A stretch of DNA of 64,000 bases, taken from contig CM119263.1 of assembly GCA_051294375.1 (NCBI GenBank), forward strand, positions 25,152,688-25,216,687. Reading direction: 5' to 3'. This DNA is from Paraspadella gotoi. Its lineage: Eukaryota; Chaetognatha. The notes beneath the pieces were generated by a model, which worked only from the letters and a program-made list of their open reading frames with translations, searched no databases and had not been told where the DNA came from. Both the position numbers and the translations under genes were made by a program. This document shows, piece by piece, positions 33,306-46,666 of this stretch. Within the stretch, counting starts at the first letter, position 1. Every line of letters starts with the position of its first letter.

Positions 33306-33726
33306 AGCTCAACACTTAGGTTTAGCATCCATTAAGATAATAACATGTAATTGCTATCTTTTCATAGGTCTATACTTGATTACATTGCAAGCCTAACTCT
33401 CTAGTTCATTAGTCTTACCAAGAACCAGTCAAGTAGCCTTCAAACCATTAAGTAAGTTATTGAATAATTATCCACTGGACCTATAGTAACCGATGTCATG
33501 TATAATCAAGCTCAACACTTAGGTGTGTGAGCATCCATTAAATGATAATAACATGTAATTGCCTATCTTTTCATAGGTCTATACTTGATTTACATTGCCA
33601 AGCCTAACTTCTGAGTTCATTGAGTCTTACAAGAAGCCAGTCAAGTAGCCTTCAAACGCTATTAAGTAATTTTTTTGAATGAAATTATCCACTGAACCTT
33701 ATAGTAACGTATGTCATGTATAATCA
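33306..33726 (+). repeat. Two tandem copies of a 204-bp unit
   Basis: Both copies begin with GCTCAACACTTAGG (33306 and 33510) and end with ATGTCATGTATAATC. They differ by many one- or two-base indels. They are non-coding. Confidence 0.85.
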
Positions 33727-34273
33727 TTGAGGTAACCATCATCACAACAGAGATATCCCTCTGTTAGAACTCTTACGAAATCGTGTCGATGATACGGAAT
33801 GTTGCGTCTGACAAAAGGATGGACATAATACAACACTGAAATAGAGTTAGTTCTTTTCGAAACAATATTTTTCCCCCTAAAATTCAAGTATCGATTTTTC
33901 CTAACAGATAAAAAAAGATGAAATTTCACGCCGCTTTCGTCGAGTTCATTTTTCCTTCGCTGATAAAGGCTTCCGCTGTTGATAAAACTTGAGTTCGACA
34001 TCCCGATAGACTTTAACAAAACAAAGAAGGCTTTTGAAAAGACTTGAAGTTTTCTTACACAACCCCGCTTTCGGATTTTTCCTTGGATAACTTTTAAACA
34101 TTTACTAACGTAGTTTCCTATGTGTATTTATGGCCCCATTTATGACCCCGTCCAATGACCCGACTTCTTTTCGATTCTGACATCGCAACGTCTGACATCT
34201 CAGCACCTTCTCGCCGACGACGATGAGTCACTGCAGTCCCTCGTCGAGAAAAACGGACGCGATTTTCTTCAAT

Positions 34274-34333
<60 letters not shown>

Positions 34334-34342
34334 GAGAGAGAG
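34274..34342 (+). repeat. (GA)n microsatellite
   Basis: A nearly perfect GA repeat in non-coding sequence. Confidence 0.9.
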
Positions 34343-35633
34343 TGCAATGACTCATTGCCGCGATTTCAAAAGCCAAACAAAGCATTGATTGATAAAAAAA
34401 AAACTCTCTTCGAAATCGGATCTTGAGTGAAAAGCGAAATAAATTTTGGGCAAAGACGATAAATGAAGCGTCGTGTCTCGTCAGAGCCATAAACTGCCTC
34501 ACGCTCAATACCTTTTTTTTTCTCCGTCTTTCCACCTTTTATTTTCTTTTTCCACTTTTTTTTCCCCTGTTTTTTTTTCCGTCCTTTTTCTGTTCCGTCA
34601 TCCTTGATTAATTTCCTTCTTCGAATCCGGTTTTCAGTTCTGGAACATTTAAATATATATAGTTTATTTTAAATCGTTTTAAATTCTTTTTTCTTTATCG
34701 GGCGTGTTATGACTCGATAAATAAAAGCTCTAATGGTGTCAAAGTGATCTTAATCCGAATATCGGGTCAAGTCTGGCTTTTTTTTGTTGTCATTCCTCAA
34801 ACGCAGAATTTGTGGAGGTTTAATGTAACGTCTCTAACAGCGATGAATCATCCAGTTTTTCGAATATAAATAATAAAATTAAAATAAATTACTTTTAATT
34901 ACTTTCGATCGGAATGAAAAAAAAAATAACTTGAGTCGTAATCGATTTTTGGCTAAGAGTTTGGCGCGAGGCAACATTACAGGGTGGCCCTTTTTGGTTT
35001 GGACGAATGTCATCTATACAGAGTAATCCGATTTTATATTAAGGGGTTTTTTTTGGAANNNNNNNNNNNNNNNNNNNNNNNNNNNNNNNNNNNNNNNNNN
35101 NNNNNNNNNNNNNNNNNNNNNNNNNNNNNNNNNNNNNNNNNNNNNNNNNNNNNNNNNNNNNNNNNNNNNNNNNNNNNNNNNNNNNNNNNNNNNNNNNNNN
35201 NNNNNNNNNNNNNNNNNNNNNNNNNNNNNNNNNNNNNNNNNNNNNNNNNNNNNNNNNNNNNNNNNNNNNNNNNNNNNNNNNNNNNNNNNNNNNNNNNNNN
35301 NNNNNNNNNNNNNNNNNNNNNNNNNNNNNNNNNNNNNNNNNNNAAAAGAAAAGAAAAGAAAAGAAAAGAAAAAAATAAATGAAGAACAAAATAAAAAGAA
35401 GGAAGTAGTCAGTACACGACCGCATCGGTGCATTGTGGGAGAGTCTCGAATAAACAAAAGGCAAACAAAACGATCACGTGACGATGAATCACGTGAAGAA
35501 AAAAGCAAAGAAGTTCCTCTCACATGACGTCGAAAACTTCGTTGTTGAAGAAATAAGAAAAAAATCCTCTCAAGTTCCTTCCAGTTTCTTCTTCGCGTCT
35601 CTTGTCTTCCTTTTCTCGTTTCACGCCTTCTTT

Positions 35634-35677
<44 letters not shown>

Positions 35678-36789
35678 TGTGTGACCGATTGTGTGAATCA
35701 CAGTCTTTCCACGAGGAGTCACGCCCGACTGGATCCTTCGTCGCCGAAACTTCACGCATCGCGATTTTCTTCTCACGGATGATCGAGTCTCTCACGTCAA
35801 AGTCTTCATGGGCTGCAAGTCGGTTTCGAAACTAGACGTATTTACTATATAAATTGGTATCGTTGGAAAGAGAATGGCGAACTTAGCCGAAATCCTAAAT
35901 TTCATAAAATCGGGACTAAGCGTTCAAAAGTAATCAGCAAAAAAAGACGGAAAACGCCTGTCTCGGCGGATCAACTCCGCGATATTTTAAAGCGATTCCG
36001 TTTTGGTTCTACAAAGAAAGTACTACGTAGTTCAATATCTTAGAACGCCGAATTTAGCCTAAGCTTGTTTGCGTGATCCGGCCTCATAAGAAATGACTGA
36101 AAAAACCGTAGACTCAGCGGAAATCATAAGAATACCGAAGTAGATAAAATAAAGTGAAGATACATTATTTTTGAACGATATATGCAAAAATAACTTTGTT
36201 ACGCCGGTCATAACAAGATACGACCGTGGCCGTAGGACACGACGAGTTGATATCAGATCCCGCTCGTCTGTTTCTCCACGAAGAAAACGTAGTCTCTGCA
36301 AGTTCCAAAGCCTGAGCGCCAGCGGTAGGGAGATTCCTCACACCCCAGGCCATCGCACACTACCCCGTTACCATAAATCCGATATTGATTAGAATCGTTT
36401 TGCTAGAGGAGAAATAGTGCCGCTCGGAAAACCGCGACGTTAAACCTTCTAACACAGCGTTGGTGTTATTTTTTTAATGTCATTTTTTACTTTTTAATGT
36501 CGAATAAATTCATTAATTTCATCCATCGTTTTATAAACTCACTTATCTCCATTCTTCGTCGCCAATTTGATAAATAAACTTACCAACCAGTTCCAAAATC
36601 CTAACGTCCTTGTGTGAAACTAAAAGTCAGCCAGTAAATAAGTAAAGGAATCAAGAGAGGCACAAAACAAACTTAAAGATGATAAAATAAAAAAAACTAA
36701 CAAAAAATTTGGCAAATAAATGACTAAAATTGAGTATAAAATGAGACGTAGGAAGAAGTTAAAATTATAAGGAAACGCTTAAAAACAAT
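34343..36789. other. Non-coding stretch with a 285-N gap
   Basis: The gap is at 35059-35343 and is followed by an (AAAAG)n remnant; a (GA)n tract is at 35635-35675. Two CACGTG boxes at 35475 and 35490 are listed separately. The open frames here have no recognisable composition. Confidence 0.5.
35475..35495. promoter_or_regulatory. Pair of CACGTG E-boxes
   Basis: Two palindromic CACGTG sites lie 15 bp apart (35475-35480, 35490-35495), both in ATCACGTGA context. This is the type of site bound by USF/MITF-family bHLH factors. No gene start is identified next to them. Confidence 0.35.
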
Positions 36790-37070
36790 TGGAGCAAACA
36801 ATGTCGGATCCGCCCAGGATCATGAGCGATAATTAATTAATTAATTAATATAAACTATATAAACTAAAATAATAATTTAATTAATAAAATTAATTAATTT
36901 CGATCCGAAATGTTGTCTTTAGGTCTTTTCGTCACTGACAACAAACAAAAATAAACGACGACGATAAAGATAGACTTGATTAATAACTAATTGATAAATA
37001 AATTGATTGATTGAATAATTATTTAATAGATAACTAAATAAAAATAAATTTTTTTTGGAGGGACACATTT
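36790..37070 (-). mobile_element. Fragment of the unclassified repeat, copy 4 (reverse, truncated)
   Basis: It starts with the reverse complement of the family's right end (GAGCAAACAATGTCGGATC) and continues into the AT-rich interior; the left half is missing. Confidence 0.6.
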
Positions 37071-37249
37071 AGAATAAATTAAAATAATTAAAATCGGATA
37101 AAGAAGCTTTAGAAAATGACTGCTATACGAAAATCCACTAATAGTGCGTATTTATCAACAAATTTTGTTAATTTTTTCATTCAGATTACAATAAATTTCT
37201 AAAATTTAATGCTTAATAAACGTACTATGGGGACTAAATCACCAACCGT

Positions 37250-37430
37250 TCATCAGCGGCCATTGGTGCGGAGGCAAGTCATTCGCCTCCCAACGCCAAA
37301 AGGGTCTGGGTTTTAGCCCGGTGGTCGCCCTGGCAGTTGAGAGGGACGGGGCGCTTAACCCGCCTGTAACATGGTGTTACAGCCTGATCCGAAGCTCAGG
37401 GACTGCTTACATGAACGGTTCTGTCCACTA
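37250..37430 (+). mobile_element. GC-rich interspersed repeat, possible SINE
   Basis: A 180-bp GC-rich island in AT-rich surroundings with weak A-box-like (37264) and B-box-like (GGGTTTTAGCCC, 37307) sequence at tRNA spacing. The match to pol III boxes is poor. Confidence 0.25.
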
Positions 37431-37932
37431 ACACATAATAATAATTACTGTTCTTCAGTACATGTTTTACTCAGAACAATAAACATCTGCTCAGATCAAG
37501 ATCAGATTCAGGCACAGTCACATAGAATTCTTAACTCTAAAATTATTTAAATTTAAAAATTTTGAACATTCACAGAATCATGCGGCATTTACTTATTTAT
37601 TTCATCAAAAAAGGTAGCCAAAATAAAGTTGCAGTTACAAAGTGGGAATTATTTGGCATTAAAATCAGAAATATAAACAGGTTAAACACTAATTATCATT
37701 GATTTGATTACAAAATTAACTTGGAAAATAAACTTGGAATCGCGGATTGCCAATGACGACGCGCCGGCAGATGTCGTTTGGAGGCCCTCGGCCTTTATCT
37801 TCTTGTAAGGTCCGGATCAGCACATTTACGTTTCGCCTAAACCTTGTCAAAAGAACTAAGAAATTACTTTCAGACTAAAAACCGCCAATTCTCACCAAAT
37901 TATAAAAATATCCAATTTTCCAAACTACAAAG

Positions 37933-38192
37933 TGCATAAAAAGCACTAAAAAGCTAATCTTATAACGCAATATCACCTGTGAAAGTGATAACTAGGAATC
38001 CACAAGGAACCCATAACTTACCAAACTATGGAAATCAGCGGTTGAGTCAGAGCTGAACTGATAAATAACCTGTCTCATAACCGCTGATTTCCATAGTTTG
38101 GTAAGATAGTGGTTCTTTGTATATTTCTAATTATCAACTTTCACCAGTTGATATTGCGTTTTTAGATTCCGCTTTTTAGTGCTTTTTATGCA
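37933..38192. repeat. Long foldback element with 110-bp arms
   Basis: The arms 37933-38043 and 38079-38192 are imperfect reverse complements. The inner 27 bp (CTTACCAAACTATGGAAATC and its continuation) are perfect; the outer parts have scattered changes. The loop is about 35 bp. Confidence 0.85.
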
Positions 38193-38689
38193 TGAAAATA
38201 GGACAGACAGGTCATTGAATTATATGCGCAGTAGTCTCAGTACTACTTAGTACTTACATAAGTTAGGAATGGGCTGGTCCCAGTTCCTCCCAAAGTACGT
38301 GAAAATCCTCTTTGGTGAGCCTCCTTGTTTAGGACGAATCATCGAAAGGCAAGGTTTTTGTGATCTGAGTGGATCGCGATGAAATAAAAGTTTTTCTCTC
38401 TCTTTATCTTTGAGTCTGTAAAGAAGTAAAATTATGAGTACCCACATTTAATATATAGTATCAAATGTACAATTTTTTTATACATAGTATATAAAGAACA
38501 TATACAGAAAATTATATTCGGAAACAAAGGAAGAACCACGGGGTATGGTTACTGATTAGTAATACCACCTCGGGACTGTCAGTGGCTGAACTAATATGTT
38601 ATGACTAGAAGTTATGGTTGAAAAACCACTTAAAAATACTTATTTAAAAAAAAAAATAACAAAATATCACCAAATTATCCTGAATCCTA

Positions 38690-38765
38690 AACCCCTCTTA
38701 ACCTAACCACCCCTAACCCTAAACCACCCTTAACCCTTACCCCCTCCAACCGAAGTAAAGTAACC
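38690..38765 (-). repeat. Degenerate telomere-like repeats
   Basis: The + strand holds several CCCTAA-like and variant units (CCCCTCTTAACC, CCCCTAACCCTAAACC, CCCTTAACCC). They resemble decayed TTAGGG repeats on the - strand. Confidence 0.4.
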
Positions 38766-39072
38766 CCAAAAAATTAATTACTATGCTTCTAGTATTTTGG
38801 TCATTTGAAGACGCTGTCTCAATCGGATTCACGACAAGGGAAAAGTATTCCACCTCAGAACTCATTGCCGAGGCCAAGGAAACGACAAATCATAACGCGC
38901 AGACGAAAAGCACGACTCAAAGATTTGCATTCTTGAAATTGATACGTTTTTAGCATTACTTACAAAATATTTACGTGTACATTTTTATCATTGTATTGTT
39001 AGAAATACGCAATCTTTAGCTTCGTTTGATATGTATAATGTAATTGTTTACTGCTTAAACTATTTGTAAACT

Positions 39073-39394
39073 ATAAATTTGTATATGTAAACAAACAAAC
39101 GGATCGAGGTTAAACTTAAAGTGAAAATTACAAGTGCTTTCGATCAGGTCCAATCGCGATATATATAAATTCTGGAACTTTCCATTGTCGCTCGTTATTA
39201 TTACATGATAATAAACTTTACGTTTACGATAAAGGAGCACTTTTTTCTCTACAATGTAACATTTTATTATCATCAAATAATCACGAGCGACGAATGTAAA
39301 TACAAGTTTATATATAACACGATCGGACCTGATCGGAAGCAAGTGAAATTTGGTCGAACGCTTGATCCAATTTGTTGTTTACATGTATAAATAT
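39073..39394. repeat. Second long foldback element with about 140-bp arms
   Basis: The arms 39073-39216 and 39257-39394 are imperfect reverse complements (shared blocks include GATCAGGTCC, TATATATAAA and GTCGCTCGT). The loop is about 40 bp. It has no protein-coding capacity. Confidence 0.8.
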
Positions 39395-41952
39395 TAAGTT
39401 AAAAGTTGGTTTACATGCAATGATTATCAACTAAGAATACATCGACGAAATGTACAATTTAGTAGATCTAAAATACAATGATCGTAATTGTACATGGCGA
39501 AGTGAATAATTAAATACATAAAACATTGTAAAATTCAAGAATGCAAATCTTCTAGTTTGTGCTAATTATTTACTCTTGCAATTGTCCGGTTTTCGTCGGT
39601 TCGACCATGAGCGTTGAGACGGACTTTTTTGCCCCGTGTGTTGATCCGAAACAGACGACATCTTCACCCTTTACATTACAAAATGCCAAACGAGTCCTTC
39701 AAAACCGACTATCTTAATATTTTTAAATTTAGGGTTGCATAGATATACTATCACGAAATGTTACATACGAGAAAAATCATTTACTGTAGTAATTTAGCAC
39801 CTAACAGATAAAGAAAACTAAGGCTTTATACTGGTTGAAGAATAGAGAGGGTGCATATAAATAATTATACATATATAACATGTACTTGTACAAAATACAT
39901 TTATAAATTCTACCTGTCATAATTCCTTGGTGAGCAGGCGCCATGTCATTAATAAATCAGTCATTGGTCCGACAAGGGTCGCTTTCCTCCAGTTCTCTTT
40001 CTTTCGACGACAAAGAACATAGTCATACTCCTCCGACGCGGCTCGAGGGCCAAGCGCTCCAAAACAAGAAATACTTAATAAATACTTAATAAACTTACTA
40101 TTTTACTTAATAAATATTATTATTAATTAAAATTAAAAACTTATTTAAGCTTTAAATTTTTCTTTCTTTTCTTATAATAAATCCTGTTCCGCTTCGACGC
40201 CATACCCCTCGCCGTAGCTCGCGACCAGAACGCTCGTAACAAAGAAATGGTAATAAAACATATTATTATATAAAAATAATAAAATTAATATAAATAATAT
40301 AATATAATTTATATATAATATTAAAAAGTTCAGCAGGAAAGATGTTGCATATAAACGAGCAACAGAAATCCTCTTTCGCAACCGCGGTTGCTCATCGCAA
40401 GGGCCATGCTTTCGGATTTTGATTCGCGATAGAGTCAATTATGCGCGTTTGGGTCCAATATAAAATGTTAATCCGAAGCAAAAGCCCTTTGTTTCTTCGG
40501 ATTTATTTTAACGTTTAGAATATTAGCCTCGCGCTCCACCTAAAAATGAAGTAGAGACACTGTACTTTCTAACCATGGTACTCAAAATGGACATTCTTCG
40601 TGGCATGACGTTGGAATTGAGCTAAAAAAGAAAGTTCATTTGATTACCAAAACAAGCAATCAAGCTTGGAAATTTTTTACCTTTTTTTAGATCAATGGAG
40701 AGAGAAAACCATGGGCTTTCATATATAAAGTCAAAATGGAGTATGGTTCTTTATTTATTGAAGAAGAGCTGGTCTACGGAGAGTAGTTACGAAGGGGTCC
40801 AACCAGTCAACTTCAAATGCATTTAATACATGAAAAAATTAAATTCCGCTCGCGCTCCACCTCGATGGCCTTCCCAAGACCCTACACTTTCGATCTACCC
40901 ATATTATTACTATTTTATTAAGGCTTGACATGGGATTTTATATAGAATCGATTCAACGCGAAAACTTGATCCACCCGGTCGACCGAAAACGACTGACATC
41001 CCCAGTCTTATGCACCCGAATCATTTTAAGTAACGACTTATGACGTGGTTAACTGGTTATTTGTCATTTAGGCTAAAAGGTTTCCGCCTGTTGCAGACGA
41101 AAATTTTTCAGTTGCGGTGTTTTTTTTTGGTGGGGGGGGGAATTAAAACCAAATATGCAAACTGCGCGGTGGGCGCTGTCAAGTTTTCTTGATATACTTT
41201 TCTTATGTGTTCGATCAAACTTTCAAAATAATTATTTAGCCTCTTAAATTCGCTTTGAAAAACATCTGGAACTGTTCGAATCGTTTAATCTTACGTCACA
41301 CTCATACCTCGACGTCTTGTATCTCTGCATGCATCCAGCGCGTGCACCCACTGCGTGCAACCACTGGCGCGACTCACGCGATGCAAACCGCAAAAAAAAA
41401 AATATATAAAAATTGGGAAAGTCATAACTTTGAAACCGCAGCTCGGGACTCCGCCTTTGAAATTGCGGTGGAATGAAGAAGTGGAGGCGGTTAACCGAGA
41501 AAAAAAAGGAACGGGAGAATGAACGCCCGCAGGAAAAGGTAATGGAAAAGCCTTGCTAGCGTCGTTCGTGAGTGGGTCAGGTTGCGATTTGAAGAAAATT
41601 CCGTTAGAACTTAGTGCACCAAGTTCTTGGGAAATTGGATTTGATTCTAAGCAGTATGCACAGTATATACCATGATGGGAAAAAAATTGTCGCGGTTACT
41701 TTCCAGCTTTTTTTTCGGCATTTTAATATAAGAATCGAAAAATAAAATTTTGATATCAAGAAACTTTGGCCCCTTGTGATTCATATGAGCTGTATCTTAT
41801 TTATGTATGATAAAAAATACAAGAGTTCCATGCAAAAGAAAATGAGTTGTCCAAAAAAAAGGAAAAAAAGTGAAAACAGGTAGAGACAACCTTTTTTGGA
41901 AGTAATTGTAATCAATAAATAATTTTATGCTGTTGAGAAATAATATTTTTAT
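39395..41952. other. Non-coding stretch before the large duplicated block
   Basis: AT-rich with some GC-richer parts near 40180-40230 and 41280-41380. No exon, RNA or repeat of clear family is seen. Confidence 0.45.
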
Positions 41953-44900
41953 TCAGCCCAAGGGAGGTCATATTACATATTAAAACCTATTTAATAGCCA
42001 AAAAATATATTTGACAATAAAATTAACCGACTTTTCCAAACCGCGACAATTTTTTTTTCCATCATGGTATAAATGCTTTTTTAAGCGTTGCGATAAGAGA
42101 CTTTGCCTTTTTCTCCAATTTAGAGGAACTTTTAACTACCAGACTTTGTTAGTTCCGGGACCTCAGGCTATATTTATAAGCACCTGCGAGACAAAGACCC
42201 ACCAGTTTGATAATTAACTTCCGCAATCTAGATCGCTGCTGGTTTGAACACTTTCCGTCTTCCGCAATAGTTTAATAAACTGTACATGTCTAGGATACTG
42301 TTTGTCAGTAAGTCTCTATGTCAGTTTGTCTGTTCCATCCGCATATTTGAAAAAGACACTATTTAAAGCCACGAAAAGCTATATTTTAAAATATGTACAG
42401 TTCTAAGACGAATAGTCAACCGTCAACTTTTGGAAGTTGGTGCAATTCCTCCGCTAATCACATCCGCCAAGTAGCACTATTAAATTCGCTTCAGAAAATC
42501 GAATTCAAATCTCAAATTCACATCATTACCCTAATAATTCCCGCTCTAAGGGGGTCCATCGCTTTTACTACCAGACTTCAAAGAACTCGAGCCCATTTTC
42601 CGAACCGAGTTAAGAAAACACAAACCCCCTTTCCTTTAAAGCCACTCTTTTCTTTCGAACCTTTAACCACTCCCGGCACTCCCTCATTCTGATTGAACCG
42701 CAAACGTGCACGGAAAAACCCTTCTGAACATGCGAGGATGTTACGCGCATCGCATGCGTGGGTTGTTTATTGTTTTGGGTGTGAAATCCGGGGATCGGCG
42801 AAGAGAGCTCGACTCTAGGATCGTTCGTTAGGGGAGGATGACGCGTATAGGTTTTGGAAAGCGATTTTTAAGGCCGAGGGTGTGTCTTGTGTCTTCAAGA
42901 CAAAAATGGCGGTTTATGTGTACTTTCTCCGACATATTTACATAAATTCGTTTAGTTAAACCGCACTACCATATTTTATACAACTATAAGCAAATATTGT
43001 ATAATTTTACCATTGGCACTGAAGTAAGAATAAAAAATAAATGATAAACATAGAAAAAAATGTAGAAAAAATAGTTTATGTACAAAATATAGAAAGGATG
43101 CGCTGAATTAGCGGTCTTTGACCGATATATTCTATTAAAAAGTTATAACTCTTTCTGTTTATTTCAATCGTCTGTCGAAATTCTAGAAAGAGACCTGAAC
43201 GAGGTTGAACTTCAAATGTAACTCGTTTTACTTCTTCTTTCATAAAATATTGAAATATTACCTATTTTTTAAAGTCTCTCCTTTGAGTTATATATCGAAT
43301 TGACTGTCAGAAAACGCACGCGTAAGATCAACGACCCTAAATCGCACGCAGAGTCGTTAAATTGTACGAAACCACCACGCCCCTTTTTTAAAAAAATTCA
43401 CACGAAACCTCGCGCGCTTCCCCCGCAGGTTCCGGTTCCTAACGAGTTTTCGTCAAGAGCCAAAAACCGCAGTGGAATGTCGTCACTCTTAAAACTTACC
43501 TGTCGTCAACTCGATGAACTTACCTTTCAACTCGGCTCATTTTTCTCGAAAACACGATGTCAAAAGTTTAAAGGCTAAACGCTTCGTAATCCCACGCTAG
43601 CCAAGCGGAGACGGGAGGAAACAGTTGAGCGGAAAACGAAAGCGTTTAACTTCGATGCCTCCGAGATTCGCTCAACCCTGAAACGACGCATGAATTTAAT
43701 TTTTTAGTCGGTCGGTCGGTCAGAATTTTCATTCTTTAAATTATCATTTGAGTAAATTTTATAGAATTAAGTCATTTTGGTATTACGTTTGGGCATAAAC
43801 AATAATACCCTCAGATTTAGGAAAAAAAATATTTTCTTAGCTTAAAAATAATTTCGATGAAGGGATAGGAACGAAATAGTCATTTGATTTTTTTTTTCCG
43901 TTTTTATTAAAAATGTAATATCCCAAAACAAGCTCAAAAAAAAAGTAACGGAGAGATTGTTTCATAATAACAAAGGTAACAACATTGAAACTATAAACGT
44001 AACAGGTGGACAAAAAAAGAAACAGCCAATTTAATTCTTAAAATTTCAGGGAAAGATTATAAGTTTTTTTCTCTCACAATTAACAATTTTTTTTTTTTTA
44101 TCGGCTAATTATTATCTAATATTTGATTGTTACGTTATGACAATTGATCCAAGTTTAAACAACCTCGGTTTGCTGATTGGCCCGAAATCACTTCCGTTTT
44201 CCAAATTGGCGTAAAAACCCCCTCCGTTTTTCTGATTGGCCTTAAAACCACAATCAAATCCTATTAAATTAATGATTCACATGGCATTTAGAACATCGAG
44301 TCTCATTTTTGCGCAATAAGCCAGCAATTTGTTCGCCGATTACTCACCCGGGATCCCGTGTCATTTTTTCTAACTGTTCTAAAAATAAAAAACTTGCACA
44401 GACTTACGCCAAGTAATCGTAAACACGCTCATTTTTATTGAAAATAAATTACCTATACCTTTAATCGCGTGTTCTTTTTGCTAACGTTCTAAAAATAAAA
44501 AGGGTGTAACCTGTACTTACCTTCGCGACGTACTCAAAACGTAAACACTATCATTTTAAAAATAAACTATACGTTTCATGCTTTTTGAAAGGAACATCGT
44601 TCGTGTTTTATCTTGTCATAAAAGTCATCCATGCGTAATTCTATATTTTTTTTCTAAGTATTCATCGTCATTGTCGTTATTATTGGTGTCGTCGTTGTCG
44701 TCGTTGTCGTCCTTGTCATCGTCGTTTTCGTAATTCGTTGTCGAGGTAGTCATAGTTTCAGTCGAAGGCAATTATTTCCTTTCTCGCTGTAGTTATGTTT
44801 CTTGTCGCCGAAGTTCGCAATTATCGTTATCGGCGTTCTCTTTGTCGTCGTCATCGTTGTCGTCGTCGTCATCGTTGTCGTCGTCGTCGCCAACTTCGTC

Positions 44901-44962
44901 TCAAATTTCGGTTCCGGATTTTGATGGAATCGGCGGAAAATCGAGAAGAAAAAAGAAAAAAG

Positions 44963-44987
44963 NNNNNNNNNNNNNNNNNNNNNNNNN
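44963..44987. other. 25-N gap, probably of zero true length
   Basis: In copy 2 the same flanks are directly joined (near 55093) with no missing sequence. Confidence 0.85.
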
Positions 44988-45032
44988 TCGCGTGACTCAA
45001 ATGATCGAAAGAAAAAAAGAGCATATTCTGCA

Positions 45033-45123
<91 letters not shown>

Positions 45124-46136
45124 CAATAAAAGACGCCTCCTCCTCATCCTCCATTCGAAAAAAAAAAGAGGAAGGAAGTGAAAGTTGTTGAACAACGCGA
45201 AACCGAAAAACCATAACAACAACAACGACGGAGAAAAAAAAGCAGAGGAAGGAACTGACCGTAAAATAAAATCAAGCCTCTGAGGCTCCAGCTTCCACTC
45301 ACAACCGACAAAACACTTTAAAGGAAGGCCATTTTTTTTTAAAACTGCAAACCTATTTCAAAACAAGATCATATGTACAAAGGATAACATTTTAGTTTAA
45401 AAAAATTGTCTAAGTTTTTATTGCGACGATTTCAAACCGCACACTCAAGTCAAGAGAAAAATCCAGACAATTTTGAAACGTAGTTTAAACTAAGGACAGA
45501 CATTATCTTTTCCGCCGCAGAACGAAACTAAAAAAAAAAAGAGTCGAATAATCGATCCAAATTCCATTCGGACCCGAAAAAGCGAAACTTTGAGTCATGT
45601 CCGTTTCCGAAGGGCGGAACTGCGCAGAAAAGCGGGAAAACGGAAAGGGGGAAGGGTTGAGGTGGTTGAAGGGGACAGAGGGAGGGAGGCAAAGGGAAGA
45701 GGGCGCTGGGGAAAAGGAAAGGTAAGGGGGCAAAGGGAGGAGAAGTAGGCACGGAGGGGAAGAGAGGGCGGGGGGAGAAGGAGGGGAAAAAGGAAAGTTG
45801 CAAAAGGAAGGGAATGGAGAAAGGGAAGATAAGAAATAGGAAAACGGCAAGGTGTATAAAAGGATGAAGAGAAAAAGTGGAAAGGGGAGATGGAGACGAG
45901 ACAAGCCACAGCGGTGGAATTGGGAGAAGAATGGAAGGCGTGACATCACCTGAAGGCCGCGGCAGAACGTTGAAGTTGATGAAGGGAAGGACGACACGAA
46001 CGACGACGACGACGACGAACGCAGAAAATCGATTTGGCAGCGGAGTAATTTCAGGTTTTTTTACGGCGAGACACGAACGCGTTCCAACGTTGAGTTGGAG
46101 TCGGAGCGTGGAGGGTGGGTAGCGGTGGGTTGGGTG

Positions 46137-46160
46137 GTTGCCGTGGTGACTTGTGACTCA
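46137..46160. promoter_or_regulatory. RFX X-box-like site followed by AP-1 site
   Basis: GTTGCCGTGGTGAC (46137-46150) is close to the RFX consensus GTTRCCATGGYAAC. TGACTCA (46154-46160) is a full AP-1 site. Both recur unchanged in the other two copies (51807 and 56248). An ATGGCGGC YY1-like core follows about 80 bp later. Together they resemble an animal promoter, but no first exon is proven. Confidence 0.35.
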
Positions 46161-46481
46161 AGAAAGAGGGTTTGGTTAAATTGAGGAGGGGAAAAATATT
46201 GATTGAGATTCGAGTTATGAATGATAATCGAGCTCTGAATTATGGCGGCGAGGGCGCGCGCCGGGCGTGGCCACACGACGCCCGAACGAGACGCCACCCA
46301 CGCACTGACCTCCGTCGACGCCGAATTCCAAATCTTGTAATTTTCTTGCGTTTTTATCTTTTGTTTTACTTTTTCTCTTTTCCCTCGACGTCGGTTAAAA
46401 AGCTTTTTCCCTGGTGTCGTGAGGAAGGAAGAAAATACACGGAGGGCGGGCACGTTTGAATTCTCACAACATCTGCCCGCC

Positions 46482-46544
<63 letters not shown>

Positions 46545-46666
46545 CGTCGCCTGTTGCTTCTGGCTTTTGGGTTTTCCAATGAGTCATCCTCCGAAACTTT
46601 TGCAAGAGAGAGAGATAAAAAAAACCCTCATGCGGGAAACGATCGAGAAATCAAGGATCCGTCATC

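Noticed and set aside
36059-36392. Overlapping 62-80 codon frames on both strands
   Set aside because: No domain, no splice-supported extension, and neutral-looking codon composition.
44700-44920. GTCGTC trinucleotide arrays as a possible coding Asp/Ser repeat
   Set aside because: Frame is not kept between copies 1 and 2 of the block, so coding use is not supported.
45503-45997. Ser/Pro/Phe-rich open frames on the - strand in the duplicated block (also 51164-51640 and 55562-56114)
   Set aside because: The frames are purine/pyrimidine-biased simple sequence, and one-base indels between copies break them in different places, so no protein is conserved.
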